From assembly GCA_024760905.1 (NCBI GenBank), contig CM045733.1, positions 69,845,001-69,909,000 on the forward strand: 64,000 nucleotides of DNA, read 5' to 3'. This DNA is from Plotosus lineatus (lineage: Eukaryota > Chordata > Actinopteri > Siluriformes > Plotosidae). Every line of letters starts with the position of its first letter. Within the stretch, counting starts at the first letter, position 1. Shown in pieces: positions 29,769 through 38,038 of the stretch. Made by a program: the position numbers and the translations under genes. The notes under the pieces were generated by a model, which saw only the letters and a list, made by a program, of their open reading frames with translations, was not told the origin of the DNA and ran no database searches.

Positions 29769-32116
29769 ATCTCTCTGTTTTTGTTGAGGTACACATGCTG
29801 TTTTTGGGATGCCCGGTGATCCTGATCCTTCTGCTTTCTAAGTCCTGTGGTCTGTCCTGGTATATTGACACTGGCAGAGTCCTCATCTTCAAATCCCTTC
29901 CTTTTTGCTGATGAAGATCTAAATGGACCTCGATGTGCATGAACAGACCGTGAACGAACATGACTTTTCACTGCTGGTGATAGTAACTCTGTTCCCCACA
30001 ATTATTTAGGACTTACAGTTGGATAACCAACCTGACTATATTTTGGACTGTAATTAATTTCTCCTATATATGTTTGTATCCGTATGGTTTCATTCAAATG
30101 AAGATGGGTTATCCTTTGGGACCTGGTTCTTCTCATGGTTTCCTCCTCACATGTCACTGGAGGCAGTGCTCATTAGGGATGTGTAAAGATTATAGGAAAT
30201 GTTTAAATTCTTTTATACTTTGTAAGCCCCTACTTTTACTGTTTTACGGCGTAAAACTGCTTTGCGACAATGTCAATTGTAAAAAGCCCTAAACAAATAA
30301 AACTGGAATTAAATGAAATTTCCTGAATCTTTTATAATGACATTTCTAGTGTGTACTGTATTATAAATTAAGTTCCATTTGGCTGAAAATGTAACTAACT
30401 CCTGCAAATCACTTTACATTGGTATTTTACAGAGGGCTCAGTACATGGTTACACTGAACATATATTCATATAAAATAACTCGTCATAGTCACAATCATCC
30501 CAGCTTTCCAATGTATGTTGTTTAATACAAGCAAATGAATCAGATGCACAAACCCAGTTTGTTAAATGTGTTACCTGATAGTAGGACCTGAGGTGACGGT
30601 TGAGAATGGAGAAGTTTTGAACTCTGAGAATCTTGTCATCACTCATGTTGTGATAGATCTGCTCTACCTTGGGATTAGGATCACTGGGGAATCCAAATTG
30701 ATACAGGCTAGTGTTAATGAACGATCTATATAGAAGTAAGACCGTAGACAAAAGTCCAAAAATGGTGCTGAAATAAATTAACTGAATAAATATGTCATTA
30801 TAATAAAACTTGAAATGTTCTACACTGCAGATCGCTTTAAGAAAATCTACAGCATTTTAGCATGTATTAATTATTTTACATTTAGAGTTTTTTAAATCTT
30901 GAATATAAAATTCATCACCAAAAAATACAGTTTTTTTTTTAAAATATTCATCAAATTAAAAAATAAAGAAATTAAGGAAGAATGGGGGAAAGTTAAGGAA
31001 AATGCTGCAAAAACAAGGCCAATTATGCAAAAAAAAAAAAACAACAAAAAAAAACAAAAAAATGACCCAAAATCTCCCATCAAAACTAGTTACGTTGTTG
31101 TGAGGTGCACATCTGAGTGCGTGCACACGCGTGTCTGTATATATGTGTATTTATATTTTATTTAAATTTTATCCATTATTTTAAATGTTTCATTGTTAGT
31201 ATAAACATTCGTAGCATTGAATATGTATTTATTGATATTATATACACATATACATGTACGTATACGTCAGGCGGGGGGGGGGGGGGTGATCATACTTCGC
31301 GGATTTCAGTGGTCGTGGGGGGATCTCGGTCCAAATTAACCGTGGAAAGTAAGGGATCCCTTGTAGTTTGGAACTGTATGCTGGAGATTTATTCTAAATT
31401 TTTTTGTTTTGTTTTTGGTCATCAAAATATGCATATTAATAATTCAAGCATTATGGATGCTGTGAAACATTTTTTTTTTTCAAACTGTAGCAAATGCGGA
31501 GAAGAAAAATCTAAACTTGTTGTTGTGATGTATTTTTATTAATTCCATGTGCTTCATGTGCCATTTTGCTTTCAGGATGACTTTGTTCGATCTAGTTTTA
31601 TTTCTTTTGTAATTGGTGTCGGTGTAACTGTGGGTCTTACATGATTCTCATGATCTCGTTGAGGTAGATTCCATCAGTGAGGCGCAGGTATTGTCTTAGG
31701 GTATTATGGGAGTTGAGGTTGACTTCTATGTAGTCCTGAGTCTCGTCGCCAACCATGTCCTTAAAGAGATGTACCTTAGGGACAGAATTATTATTTACTC
31801 ATAAAAATTTAGCCACAAATTAGATTTAAGGGTTTGTACATCAGATTTTGTCATGTCAAGACATGTCCCCTATAATATGTAAGTAACAGGATCACTCTTT
31901 CTCTTAAAATAACTACTTCATAAACTAAAGTGTGGAGGAAAAGTATGTTTCTTTCTCATGAAAAGTAATTTGACAACATTTAACAACGTCGAAAAAACAA
32001 AACTGTGAGGTGAGGCTTACCCATGTGACAAGAGCACTTTCCATAAACTCATCTAACATTTCCTTGAAGTTAGCGTCCATCTTGTTCATCTCAGCTCTGT
32101 TCCAAGAATCCTTCAT
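153..32116 (-). CDS. ccdc88b: CCDC88B (HOOK-domain coiled-coil protein), 27 coding exons, C-terminus off the left edge
   Basis: Member of the Girdin/Daple/CCDC88B family: an N-terminal HOOK domain, a long coiled coil and a basic tail. Exons, 5' to 3' on the minus strand: 32116-32021, 31774-31641, 30683-30575, 23542-23473, 23283-23225, 23098-23015, 22062-21922, 19824-19682, 19454-19373, 19109-18951, 16754-16608, 16457-16274, 16135-16017, 14069-13971, 13838-13188, 11959-11780, 10421-10081, 7822-7696, 7569-7165, 7071-6910, 6361-6084, 4543-4400, 2716-2530, 1753-1608, 1373-1269, 939-788, 437-153. All junction phases agree and give about 1,596 codons. CCDC88B rather than CCDC88A or C is indicated by [20 protein letters not shown] and by ARRKLGSS and SFSPGD in the tail. 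The family links microtubules or dynein to cargo, and mammalian CCDC88B acts in immune cells. The start is uncertain: in-frame ATGs lie at 32116, 32089 and 32080. Confidence 0.93.
1540..1594. repeat. (GT)n microsatellite
   Basis: A GT run of about 55 nt inside the ccdc88b intron, 14 nt past the donor of the exon 1753-1608. On the gene's strand it reads as CA repeats close to a GTGCGT donor. CA repeats near donors can bind hnRNP L and affect splicing. Confidence 0.97.
1973..2446. mobile_element. Short DNA-transposon-like repeat (MITE), family not named
   Basis: The left end reads CAGAGATCCCTCACTTTCCG and the right end GCGAGGGATCCCGGTA, forming imperfect terminal inverted repeats inside a TA-flanked block. 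The interior has C-runs, poly-T and CA-rich stretches. A second, inverted copy lacking one end is at about 30,920-31,364. No open reading frame of note is present. It lies in a ccdc88b intron. Confidence 0.6.
3553..3800 (+). mobile_element. SINE family A copy, head missing
   Basis: It shares the body seen at many sites here: a segment ending GGCCGGCCGTGTCTC, then AAGAACCATTGCTGACTTTC, then CGATGGCCTGGCGAGCTG, and a tail with CCTAATTAGGATTAAGTGG. Other copies are at 15,426-15,735 (minus), 21,000-21,128 (plus, partial), 23,917-24,058 (plus), 24,078-24,410 (minus), 27,197-27,500 (minus), 53,256-53,600 (plus) and 54,480-54,828 (minus). Full copies begin with a tRNA-like head containing a B-box-like GGTTCAAGCCCC. 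Confidence 0.75.
4753..5526 (+). mobile_element. Tigger/pogo-like deletion derivative, copy 1
   Basis: It is flanked by TA and bounded by the inverted termini CAGTGGTACCTCACCTTAC and GTAAGGTGAGGTACCGCTG. The interior carries a short fossil of transposase sequence: [13 protein letters not shown], and in another frame a DIAKEYG block. These match [13 protein letters not shown] and SEIAKEYGR in the longer fragment at 8622-8785. A (CA)n tract at about 5227-5256 interrupts it. Same structure as the copies at 14,091-14,877 and 33,984-34,781. Confidence 0.8.
8223..9373 (-). mobile_element. Tigger/pogo element with transposase N-terminus, interrupted by a SINE
   Basis: The termini CAGTCGGCCCTCTACTTA and TAAGTAGAGGGCTGACTG are inverted repeats flanked by TA. 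On the minus strand, 8622-8785 reads [18 protein letters not shown], then a helix-turn-helix segment with [17 protein letters not shown]. This is the CENP-B-like DNA-binding N-terminus of pogo/Tigger transposases. The catalytic DDE region is absent. A SINE family C copy (about 9062-9350) sits inside the element, so it inserted later. Confidence 0.78.
9070..9350 (-). mobile_element. SINE family C copy
   Basis: Read on the minus strand, this begins with a tRNA-like head containing a GTTCGAATCCC B-box-like block. Then come the words AAGGTCTTAACCACAAGTGTG, CAGTATAAATGGGTACCAGT and CCGGCCTGATGAGCCACTAG. Further copies are at 37,708-37,998 (plus, ending in a TTA-repeat tail), 43,290-43,590 (minus) and 44,228-44,360 (minus, partial). 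I do not assign a database name. Confidence 0.75.
9640..9945 (-). mobile_element. SINE family B copy split by a (CA)n tract
   Basis: It shares its body with the fuller copy at 39,733-40,082. Minus-strand blocks include GGGTTCAATTC, tttctctcggtactccagtt and gcacactaggctaattggct. A (CA)n run at 9731-9776 interrupts it. Related minus-strand copies: 22,190-22,490, 25,550-25,812, 37,370-37,640, 43,620-43,960 and 46,725-47,035. A broken plus copy is at about 35,560-36,240. Confidence 0.7.
10932..10984. repeat. (GT)n microsatellite
   Basis: A GT run of about 53 nt inside the ccdc88b intron 10,422-11,779. The rest of that intron is AT-rich sequence with no recognisable gene. Confidence 0.97.
11960..13187 (-). 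other. ccdc88b intron, AT-rich, no gene seen
   Basis: The intron between the exons 13838-13188 and 11959-11780. It holds a poly-A run near 12,293-12,310 and otherwise unique-looking AT-rich sequence. At the exon side there are two tandem acceptors 9 nt apart, TAG at 11,960-11,962 and CAG at 11,951-11,953. Both keep the frame, so three residues (ILQ) may be optional. Confidence 0.7.
13188..13838 (-). CDS. ccdc88b: ccdc88b large central exon, Lys/Glu-rich
   Basis: This single 651-nt exon is exactly 217 codons, with phase 0 at both ends. It starts with [20 protein letters not shown] and ends with [13 protein letters not shown], both ordinary coiled-coil heptads. The roughly 125 residues between are dominated by Lys, Glu, Arg and Ser (for example [20 protein letters not shown]) and lack clear heptad leucines. 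Mammalian CCDC88B also carries a low-complexity insert in its central region, but I see no obvious sequence match. The block is probably a fast-evolving spacer within the coiled coil. Confidence 0.85.
14091..14877 (+). mobile_element. Tigger/pogo-like deletion derivative, copy 2
   Basis: TA-flanked, with termini CAGTGGTACCTCACTTTACC and AAAGTGAGGAACCGCTG. The interior includes [13 protein letters not shown] and, in another frame, [10 protein letters not shown]. It is nearly collinear with copy 1 at 4753-5526 and shares the same transposase-internal deletion. It begins only 21 nt upstream of the acceptor of the ccdc88b exon 14069-13971. Confidence 0.82.
16800..18950 (-). other. ccdc88b intron with a short SINE-like tail, no gene seen
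   Basis: The intron between the exons 19109-18951 and 16754-16608. A dispersed-repeat fragment at about 17,767-17,895 reads GCCTTGCTCAAGGGCCCAAC, then AACCACAGAGCCACCACTGC. A related fragment lies at about 32,786-32,960. The remainder looks unique, with no supported exon. Confidence 0.6.
19487..19546. repeat. (GT)n followed by (TA)n microsatellite
   Basis: A short GT run passes directly into a TA run of about 48 nt, followed by T-rich and C-run sequence to about 19,583. It lies in the 227-nt intron between two ccdc88b exons (19824-19682 and 19454-19373), about 30 nt upstream of an acceptor. Confidence 0.95.
19825..21921 (-). other. ccdc88b intron, simple repeats and SINE fragment
   Basis: This intron contains a (CA)n run near 20,410-20,440, an (ATT)n run at about 20,531-20,566, poly-T near 20,959-20,980, and a partial SINE family A copy at 21,000-21,128. 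I found no supported coding exon. Open frames here lack family matches and splice context. Confidence 0.65.
21922..32116 (-). CDS. ccdc88b: ccdc88b exons 1-7: HOOK domain
   Basis: These seven exons encode the HOOK-type head. They begin with [12 protein letters not shown] and [13 protein letters not shown], then [42 protein letters not shown] and IQEVTQDP. These match the order of blocks in Girdin and Daple. For exon 3, the acceptor at 30683 restores the family motif IIDPNP. The acceptor-like site at 30725 would insert about 14 foreign residues. A tag acceptor at 32122-32124 just upstream of the first ATG suggests that a 5' untranslated exon lies further right. The large intron 23543-30574 is filled with transposon remnants. 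Confidence 0.9.
24421..27196 (-). other. Part of the large ccdc88b intron, mostly unrecognised
   Basis: AT-rich intronic sequence with a poly-T run near 24,693-24,708, a (GA)n run near 25,033-25,063 and a SINE family B copy at 25,550-25,812. Nothing else is recognisable. Confidence 0.55.
27504..28253 (+). mobile_element. L2/CR1-type LINE reverse transcriptase fragment, broken
   Basis: The plus strand keeps reverse-transcriptase blocks in several frames: [17 protein letters not shown], a degraded [20 protein letters not shown], a degraded [19 protein letters not shown], and the catalytic-site block as CYTDDTQLN, where family members read YADDTQL. Frameshifts and stops break it, so it is a non-coding fossil. 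The sequence stops at LGVIIDA, where a Tc1-like element begins. Confidence 0.82.
28254..29702 (+). mobile_element. Tc1/mariner-like DNA transposon, inactive
   Basis: Long inverted arms are visible. TGAGAAAATGTATCATTTTA at about 28,381 is mirrored at about 29,683-29,702, and CTCAAAAAAGTTGGGACA at about 28,444 is mirrored near 29,620-29,637. Between them lie transposase fossils: SVMVWGCMS, then [17 protein letters not shown], typical of the Tc1 catalytic domain. Frameshifts and stops disrupt it. The outermost right terminus is missing and replaced by a (CT)n tract. Confidence 0.82.
29716..29766. repeat. (TC)n microsatellite
   Basis: About 50 nt of TC repeats at the junction between the right arm of the Tc1-like element and the LINE-type 3' tail. 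Confidence 0.97.
29768..30305 (+). mobile_element. 3' tail of a dispersed fish LINE-type repeat
   Basis: It contains blocks common to this repeat in fish: GGGACCTGGTTCTTCTCATG, AACTGCTTTGCGACAATGTC, and a final AAACAAATAAAACTGGAATT. A copy in the opposite orientation lies at about 62,430-62,660. It may be the continuation of the LINE at 27,504-28,253 on the far side of the inserted Tc1-like element. Confidence 0.6.
30920..31364 (-). mobile_element. Second copy of the short MITE seen at 1973-2446
   Basis: It is inverted relative to the first copy. Shared blocks include aaaacaaggccaattatgca, ccaaaatctcccatcaaaac and the terminal GGAAAGTAAGGGATCCCTTG. One end is missing. It lies in the first part of the ccdc88b gene, between the exons 31774-31641 and 30683-30575. 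Confidence 0.6.
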
Positions 32117-32359
32117 GTGCTCTACAGATTAGTTCATTTTAATTAAAATTACCATCAAAGGTTGTAACACTGCAGGCAACCAAATAGAATTGAGAACCCA
32201 ACTACTGTTCTGACAAATGCCATAAAGTCGTTAGCTGAAATTTTTCCTGCCACTGCCCTTCTGCTTTTTCTGTCATGTTAGAGTGACACGTTGTGTAACC
32301 ACCCCGGAATCAGAAAGTGCTCTCTTACACCACAAGCATGGTTCCCTCCTCAGCACAAC

Positions 32360-32363
<4 letters not shown>

Positions 32364-32441
<78 letters not shown>
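32364..32441. repeat. (GT)n-(GA)n compound microsatellite
   Basis: A GT run of about 48 nt passes directly into a GA run of about 30 nt, roughly 250 nt upstream of the first ccdc88b coding exon. A (TC)n run is at 33,372-33,403. Confidence 0.96.
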
Positions 32442-32447
<6 letters not shown>

Positions 32448-33368
32448 GAACAGCAGTACTACTTTTGTTTCTATCTGTTTATTTGTTTCCAAAGTCTGTA
32501 TCCAGGCTTTGGCATACGGATGTTAATGTGTCAGTAAAGCAGCCACTGACATTGAAAAGGCCTGAGAGTGCAGGTACTGTCATGGAAAGTTCCAATCCCC
32601 TCAAACACATCAGTACTTTTCATGTCTCTTGGTGGAAAATGTGTCAGATTTCTACAATGTCACTCCAGTTTCACAACTCTTAGTAGAATCCTGTAGCACT
32701 CATAAAAGAAAGGCATGTCTTGATCAGATTTACTCGACAACGCCACCACGTGGTGCATTTTGATACTGCCTTTTTCTTTTCATTTTAATCTAGTATGGCA
32801 TTCAGCAGACATTCTTGTCCAGAGCAACTTACTTTTCTGAAACTCTATTTACAGCTGATCAGATGAGGGTGAGGGGTCGTTCTCAAGGGTCCTACAGCGG
32901 CAGAGAGGTTGGACTGGGACTTGAACCTTAACCACTGATTCAGCATTGCCTACGTTGTTTCTTCCCAAAGTTCAAAGATATGAAGAGATGAGCCGATCAG
33001 CAATTCGAATAAAATAAAGGAATAAAGCACTTCTCCTTCAGTTCCTTTCAGGTGAAATCCAACACAGTACTGTAGTTGTGAAAAAAAAAACTAAATACTG
33101 TATTGCACTTAACATTTCAAAATGAAATGCATTTGTATGATGCAATTGCTAGTTTTAAATGAACATTACAATTTTAAATTGAATTATTGGTTATTTGCAG
33201 GCACTAGAATTGTATTATGAGTAATACAGGAAAAAATTAAGCAAAATGAATGCTGAGTAACTTTTTCGATAACACCAAAAGGTTTTACATGTAATTGAAA
33301 TAAATTTCACAAAACATGAAGCTAGTCTTCAGCTTGGTATTTCATACAGTCATATTCTACTGGATGAT

Positions 33369-33406
<38 letters not shown>

Positions 33407-33983
33407 CAGCATGCTTGTCCAATGTAACTGTATTCTTGCTAATGGAGCCAGCAATGGCAGCCTGAAGCTGGGAATTGAACTCATAGCTCTTTGATCAAAA
33501 CTCCAGTGCCACACCCTTGAAACTATCCCTGTTTCCTACTACCTACAACTGGCCCACAAGAATATCTACCATCTCCCAGTAAGATACTGCTCCTGACTAT
33601 GGATATCCACCTGCATATTTAAATATCAATCCATTTCACATAGCGAAAAACAACAACAACCAAATAGCAGCACAAAGCAGATACAAATTCTAAATAACTT
33701 TATTTGTCTCATACAGCTTTAGCATTTGATATATTCTGATGTCTTTAAAGCCATGCATAAAGCAGAAATGATGGTCTACAAACAGCATGCAATGTGGTTT
33801 TGTTACATAGTGTGTGATTTTTTTGTATATAACTGTAAGATTAAAAGGGGAACAGAATATTCTCAATGTTGAAATTTTCTAGTGGTCTCCAGTGATCATA
33901 TCCATTAAACATTTTGATGTTCAATACACACACACACACAGGCTGTGTATATATATAGAGAGAGAAATATATATATACATACA
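32441..33983. other. Upstream region of ccdc88b, no gene seen
   Basis: This may contain the ccdc88b promoter and a 5' untranslated exon, but I cannot locate them. A dispersed-repeat fragment lies at about 32,786-32,960, and a related one near 33,404-33,520. I see no CpG-rich block, and no TATA box I would trust. Confidence 0.45.
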
Positions 33984-34781
33984 CAGTGGGACCTCACCTT
34001 ACGAAAGACCCAACAACAAAAAATCCAAGTTACGAAACACATTTACCTAAAATTTCCATCTCTGGATATGAAAAAAATTTACGTTATGAAACGTGCCATC
34101 TCAAAAATTCAAACAATGCACCAGTTGCTCTCCCATTGGTTATCTCCCAACACCCCACTCCGCTGGCCTACAATTGGCTATCATGGAGCTGTATCTCCAT
34201 AATACCCATGATGCTTTTCGTGTGCCTTCGATCCATTATTCTTCACGGAGTTCTAACACGCGTAAAGGACAGAGTTACTGTTGTTTCATGAGTTTTTCAA
34301 GTGTACTCATTGCAACTTTATTTTTTGGCTCAAGCTTTTAACATTGCATAAACATTTGTAACATTATAACTCTGCTAAGAAGACATGATCAACACACACG
34401 CGCGCTCTCACACACACACGCACACGTGTTGACATACACACATGAGCGCACGCGCACACACACATACACAGGTGTGTGATTCCTGGTGAAAGTGACTCCC
34501 AGTGCGAGTGAAAAGTAGAAGCAGGCTCGTTTCATGCGGTTCAGTGATATTGCAAAGGAATATGGCTGAAACCCGTCTACCATCGGTACGATCTTAAAGC
34601 AGAAGGCGGCCTTAAAAGGTATACCTTTATAATTTTTAAAGGGTTTAGGGAGTAGTATTGGGGGCCTTGGAACGAATCAGGCCTTTTGCATGTAAAATGT
34701 GGCTCAACTTACAAAAAAATAAAAATCAGGTCACGAAATCACTTCTGGAACAGATTAATTTCGTAAGGTGAGGTACCACTG
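33984..34781 (+). mobile_element. Tigger/pogo-like deletion derivative, copy 3
   Basis: The termini are CAGTGGGACCTCACCTTACG and CGTAAGGTGAGGTACCACTG. The interior matches copies 1 and 2, including the remnant around GATATTGCAAAGGAATATGG (DIAKEYG), but is more diverged and carries CA/GT-rich stretches. Confidence 0.78.
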
Positions 34782-34806
34782 TATATATGCACATTTCCAC
34801 ACATAC

Positions 34807-34817
<11 letters not shown>

Positions 34818-34892
<75 letters not shown>
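34818..34892. repeat. (TA)n microsatellite
   Basis: About 75 nt of TA repeats, 110 nt downstream of the rom1 stop codon on the gene's strand. Another TA tract followed by poly-T is at about 35,441-35,515, in the last rom1 intron. Confidence 0.97.
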
Positions 34893-34897
<5 letters not shown>

Positions 34898-35000
34898 GAG
34901 ATGGTTGTGTTTAGGTTTATCTCTATCTCTGGAGATTAGTCCTATGTATTAATATTAAAGAGTTAACATTATCCACTGATAAACCCACAGGTCACTTCAT

Positions 35001-35439
35001 TTAACTGGAGGCTGTGTCTGTTTTCTCTGCTGGCGCTGCTGCCTCCGGCTCGGCCGCTGGGGTTGCAGCCTCCACCTGAGCCTGCTGAAACAATTTCATC
35101 ATCTTCTCTTTCAACTCATTGACTGTCTCCTTCACACCTTTCTCTAGGATGTATCCTTCTGTCTCAATTTCTACATTCTCCTGGCCTTCCACGGCTTCCA
35201 TGGAGGTCTGCAGGTAGCGCAAACCAGTCAAAACCACCATCTACAACAAACAGAGAAAACTCAATGGGGATGTGTATATATTTATGTGTATTATTTATTT
35301 GCATTTTCTATGTGAATAGTTGTAATTGGATTTAAATGTGTCACTCTAAACTCAGATTGAGTTTTCTAAGGATTTCAAGTAATTTCTTGAGAATTCTAAG
35401 GGAAGATTTTGTCTGTAAGAAAACATGTCCTTGAACCAT

Positions 35440-35516
<77 letters not shown>

Positions 35517-37661
35517 AGAAGGCTTTCATTAGATAGGAATTTTGGCTCCATAGGTTGCATAAAGGTTGGCATGGTGGGTAATACATCCACCACAGCGAGA
35601 ATGAACTGGGTTCAAGTCCTGGGCTCAGCAGGGGGTGTTTCTATGTGGAATTTGTATGTTCTTCTTGTGCTTGTCTGCGTGGTCAGCGACTAAACCAGCT
35701 TCCCCACCAGGTTCCAAATTTGGTGAGTAGGCTGGCTAGCAACCCAGTAGGAATAAAAACAAGACCTATCAAAGGGCGAATGAACTCTTTAGAGCCAACG
35801 GCCTGCTAGCTCGAGATGGAGTCGCGATAAAAACACCCTGCAGAAAGAACTTGGGGCCTCTACTGCAGATTTTTTTTTTTGCCCTTCGTATATAGCCATG
35901 ACAAGAAGAACAAACACTAATGCATACAGCAACGGCCACTCAGGGTCTAAAGAACTGCAAAGAGAAGGCTGTTATGGCTGCCGCCTACACCAGAATTCTG
36001 GCACGGCACCCAAATTGATTGATTCTTGTGCTTGCATGGGTTTCCTCTGGATACTCATCCCATGATATGCACACTGGGCGAAATGGCTGCTACTCGTTAT
36101 GAATGTAAGTGTGAGTGCTGGTGTGTTGCCTTGTGTTGGACTGTGAGTTGCACAGGGTGTACCCCAGAATCAGCAGCGATAGGCTCCAGCCTCCCCACAA
36201 GCCTAGTACGATTAAGCAGCTTGACAAATTAATTGATGAGTGGAACAGAATAGGCCTCATAAACAGAACATCAACATGTTTATTCCATGTAAATTTAAAA
36301 TAAAGGGTAGGGGTGTTCACATGCCCTACAGATGTTCGGAATAGTGTCAAGCTTTGAAAATAACATAATGTCATATTCTTCATTTTCTCTACCTGATTGA
36401 GAAATACAAGCAGTACTCCAGGCCCAATCGTATTCATCAGACCCATGTAGTAGTTAACCAGAGCTTGACGACAGCCACGATTGTACAGGTTCAGCTCCTC
36501 ACTCTGGTGCTCATAGTTATAATGGGCGGAGTTGTCTAAGAGATGGTACTGAATACAGGGTCTGGGGGAGGCTGGATTACAGCAGCTGAAAGGCACTCCG
36601 TCCACTAGGAAACGGCCGTCCACGTTACTCTTTACACGGCTAGACAAAAGACAAAGCATTACAGGAAACACAATAAAGAGTTTGCTCAGTGTGTGTGTGT
36701 GAAATCTTTTTTTTTTTTTTTTCATTTGACTTGTAAGTGTGGAAATTTGAATTAAAATAACCATTTTTGAATTTTAAAAAAATGAAGAGGATTGTTTTTT
36801 GGGTCACTGGGTCTTCAAAGTCATTCATGTGAATCTCTCCTAAAGTTCTAAAGATGTGATTGATTTGAAATAATCGATTCAAAATCTAGTGTGTTGGGAT
36901 GTGAGCTGAGGTTTCCATATTAATTTAAAAACAACAATTCGGGATGATCGCGGCGCCTGTTAGAAACATAGGAAGCAAATTAACACCATATGGTGCTGAT
37001 TTCATTTTCACACTTCAATACTTCTTGAAAATGTGCCGAGTGTAAGGATGAATGCATTTGTTTGTTTTTTCTCTGTTCTTTACTCACTCCTTCACTTCCT
37101 TGGAGGTGAAATCCAGGTAGCGGTTGTTGACCCACTGCACTTCGAACCAATCCCTGTAATTGGTGTTGCCACAGCACTGAAACTCTATTTGCAGACGGTC
37201 AATGGTCTCCTTCTGGAAGCACCGACCTGGGGTGTCTGTGTCCTTTAGGGTGGAATGCAACTGCACTCTTAGATTGTGCACAATCACCATGAAACATTAA
37301 GTCTATCTTTTGAATCCTATCCTTAAAATCTTTTGAATACTATTCATAACTCACTCATTTGCCAAACCTTTTAATCTTATTAGGGCCACGGAGAGGGAGG
37401 AGACTATCTCAGCCAACTGTGGGAGAAGGTTGGGTACACCCTGAACTGCTTACCAGACCCTTGTAGGGTCAACACACAATTTCTCACACTCGCATCTAGA
37501 GGCAATTTACAATAGCAATTAGCATAATGTGCATGTCTCTGGAATGTCGGAGAAGACCAGAGTACCCGGAGGAAATCCACACAAGCATGTAGAGAATAAA
37601 CTCCATCCCAGGACTTTCTGACATGCTAACTACCATGCCACGATGCTGCTATTTTGAACGC

Positions 37662-37707
<46 letters not shown>

Positions 37708-37996
37708 GCTGCCGGGCCGGTGGGCTCATGATCAGGAACTTGTGAGTTCAAATCCCAGTTAGACCCTTACTGTACCAAGAGCCCTGGGCAAGGTCTCAAC
37801 CACAAATGTGCCTCTGTTCACCCAGCAGTATAAATGGGTACCAGTAAAAATATACTGGGAAGGTAACCTGTGATGGACTAGCGTCCCATCCAGGAGGAGT
37901 TGAACGCCTGGTAGCTTCACGCTATGGAAACCGGGGATAAGCACCGGCCTGATGAGCCGCTATGGCTCGGGCGTAAAAAGCCCAAAGGACTTTACC

Positions 37997-38038
<42 letters not shown>

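Noticed and set aside
30684..30725. Longer form of ccdc88b exon 3 starting at 30725
   Set aside because: It keeps the frame but inserts about 14 residues that break the conserved IIDPNP motif. The acceptor at 30684-30686 gives the family sequence.
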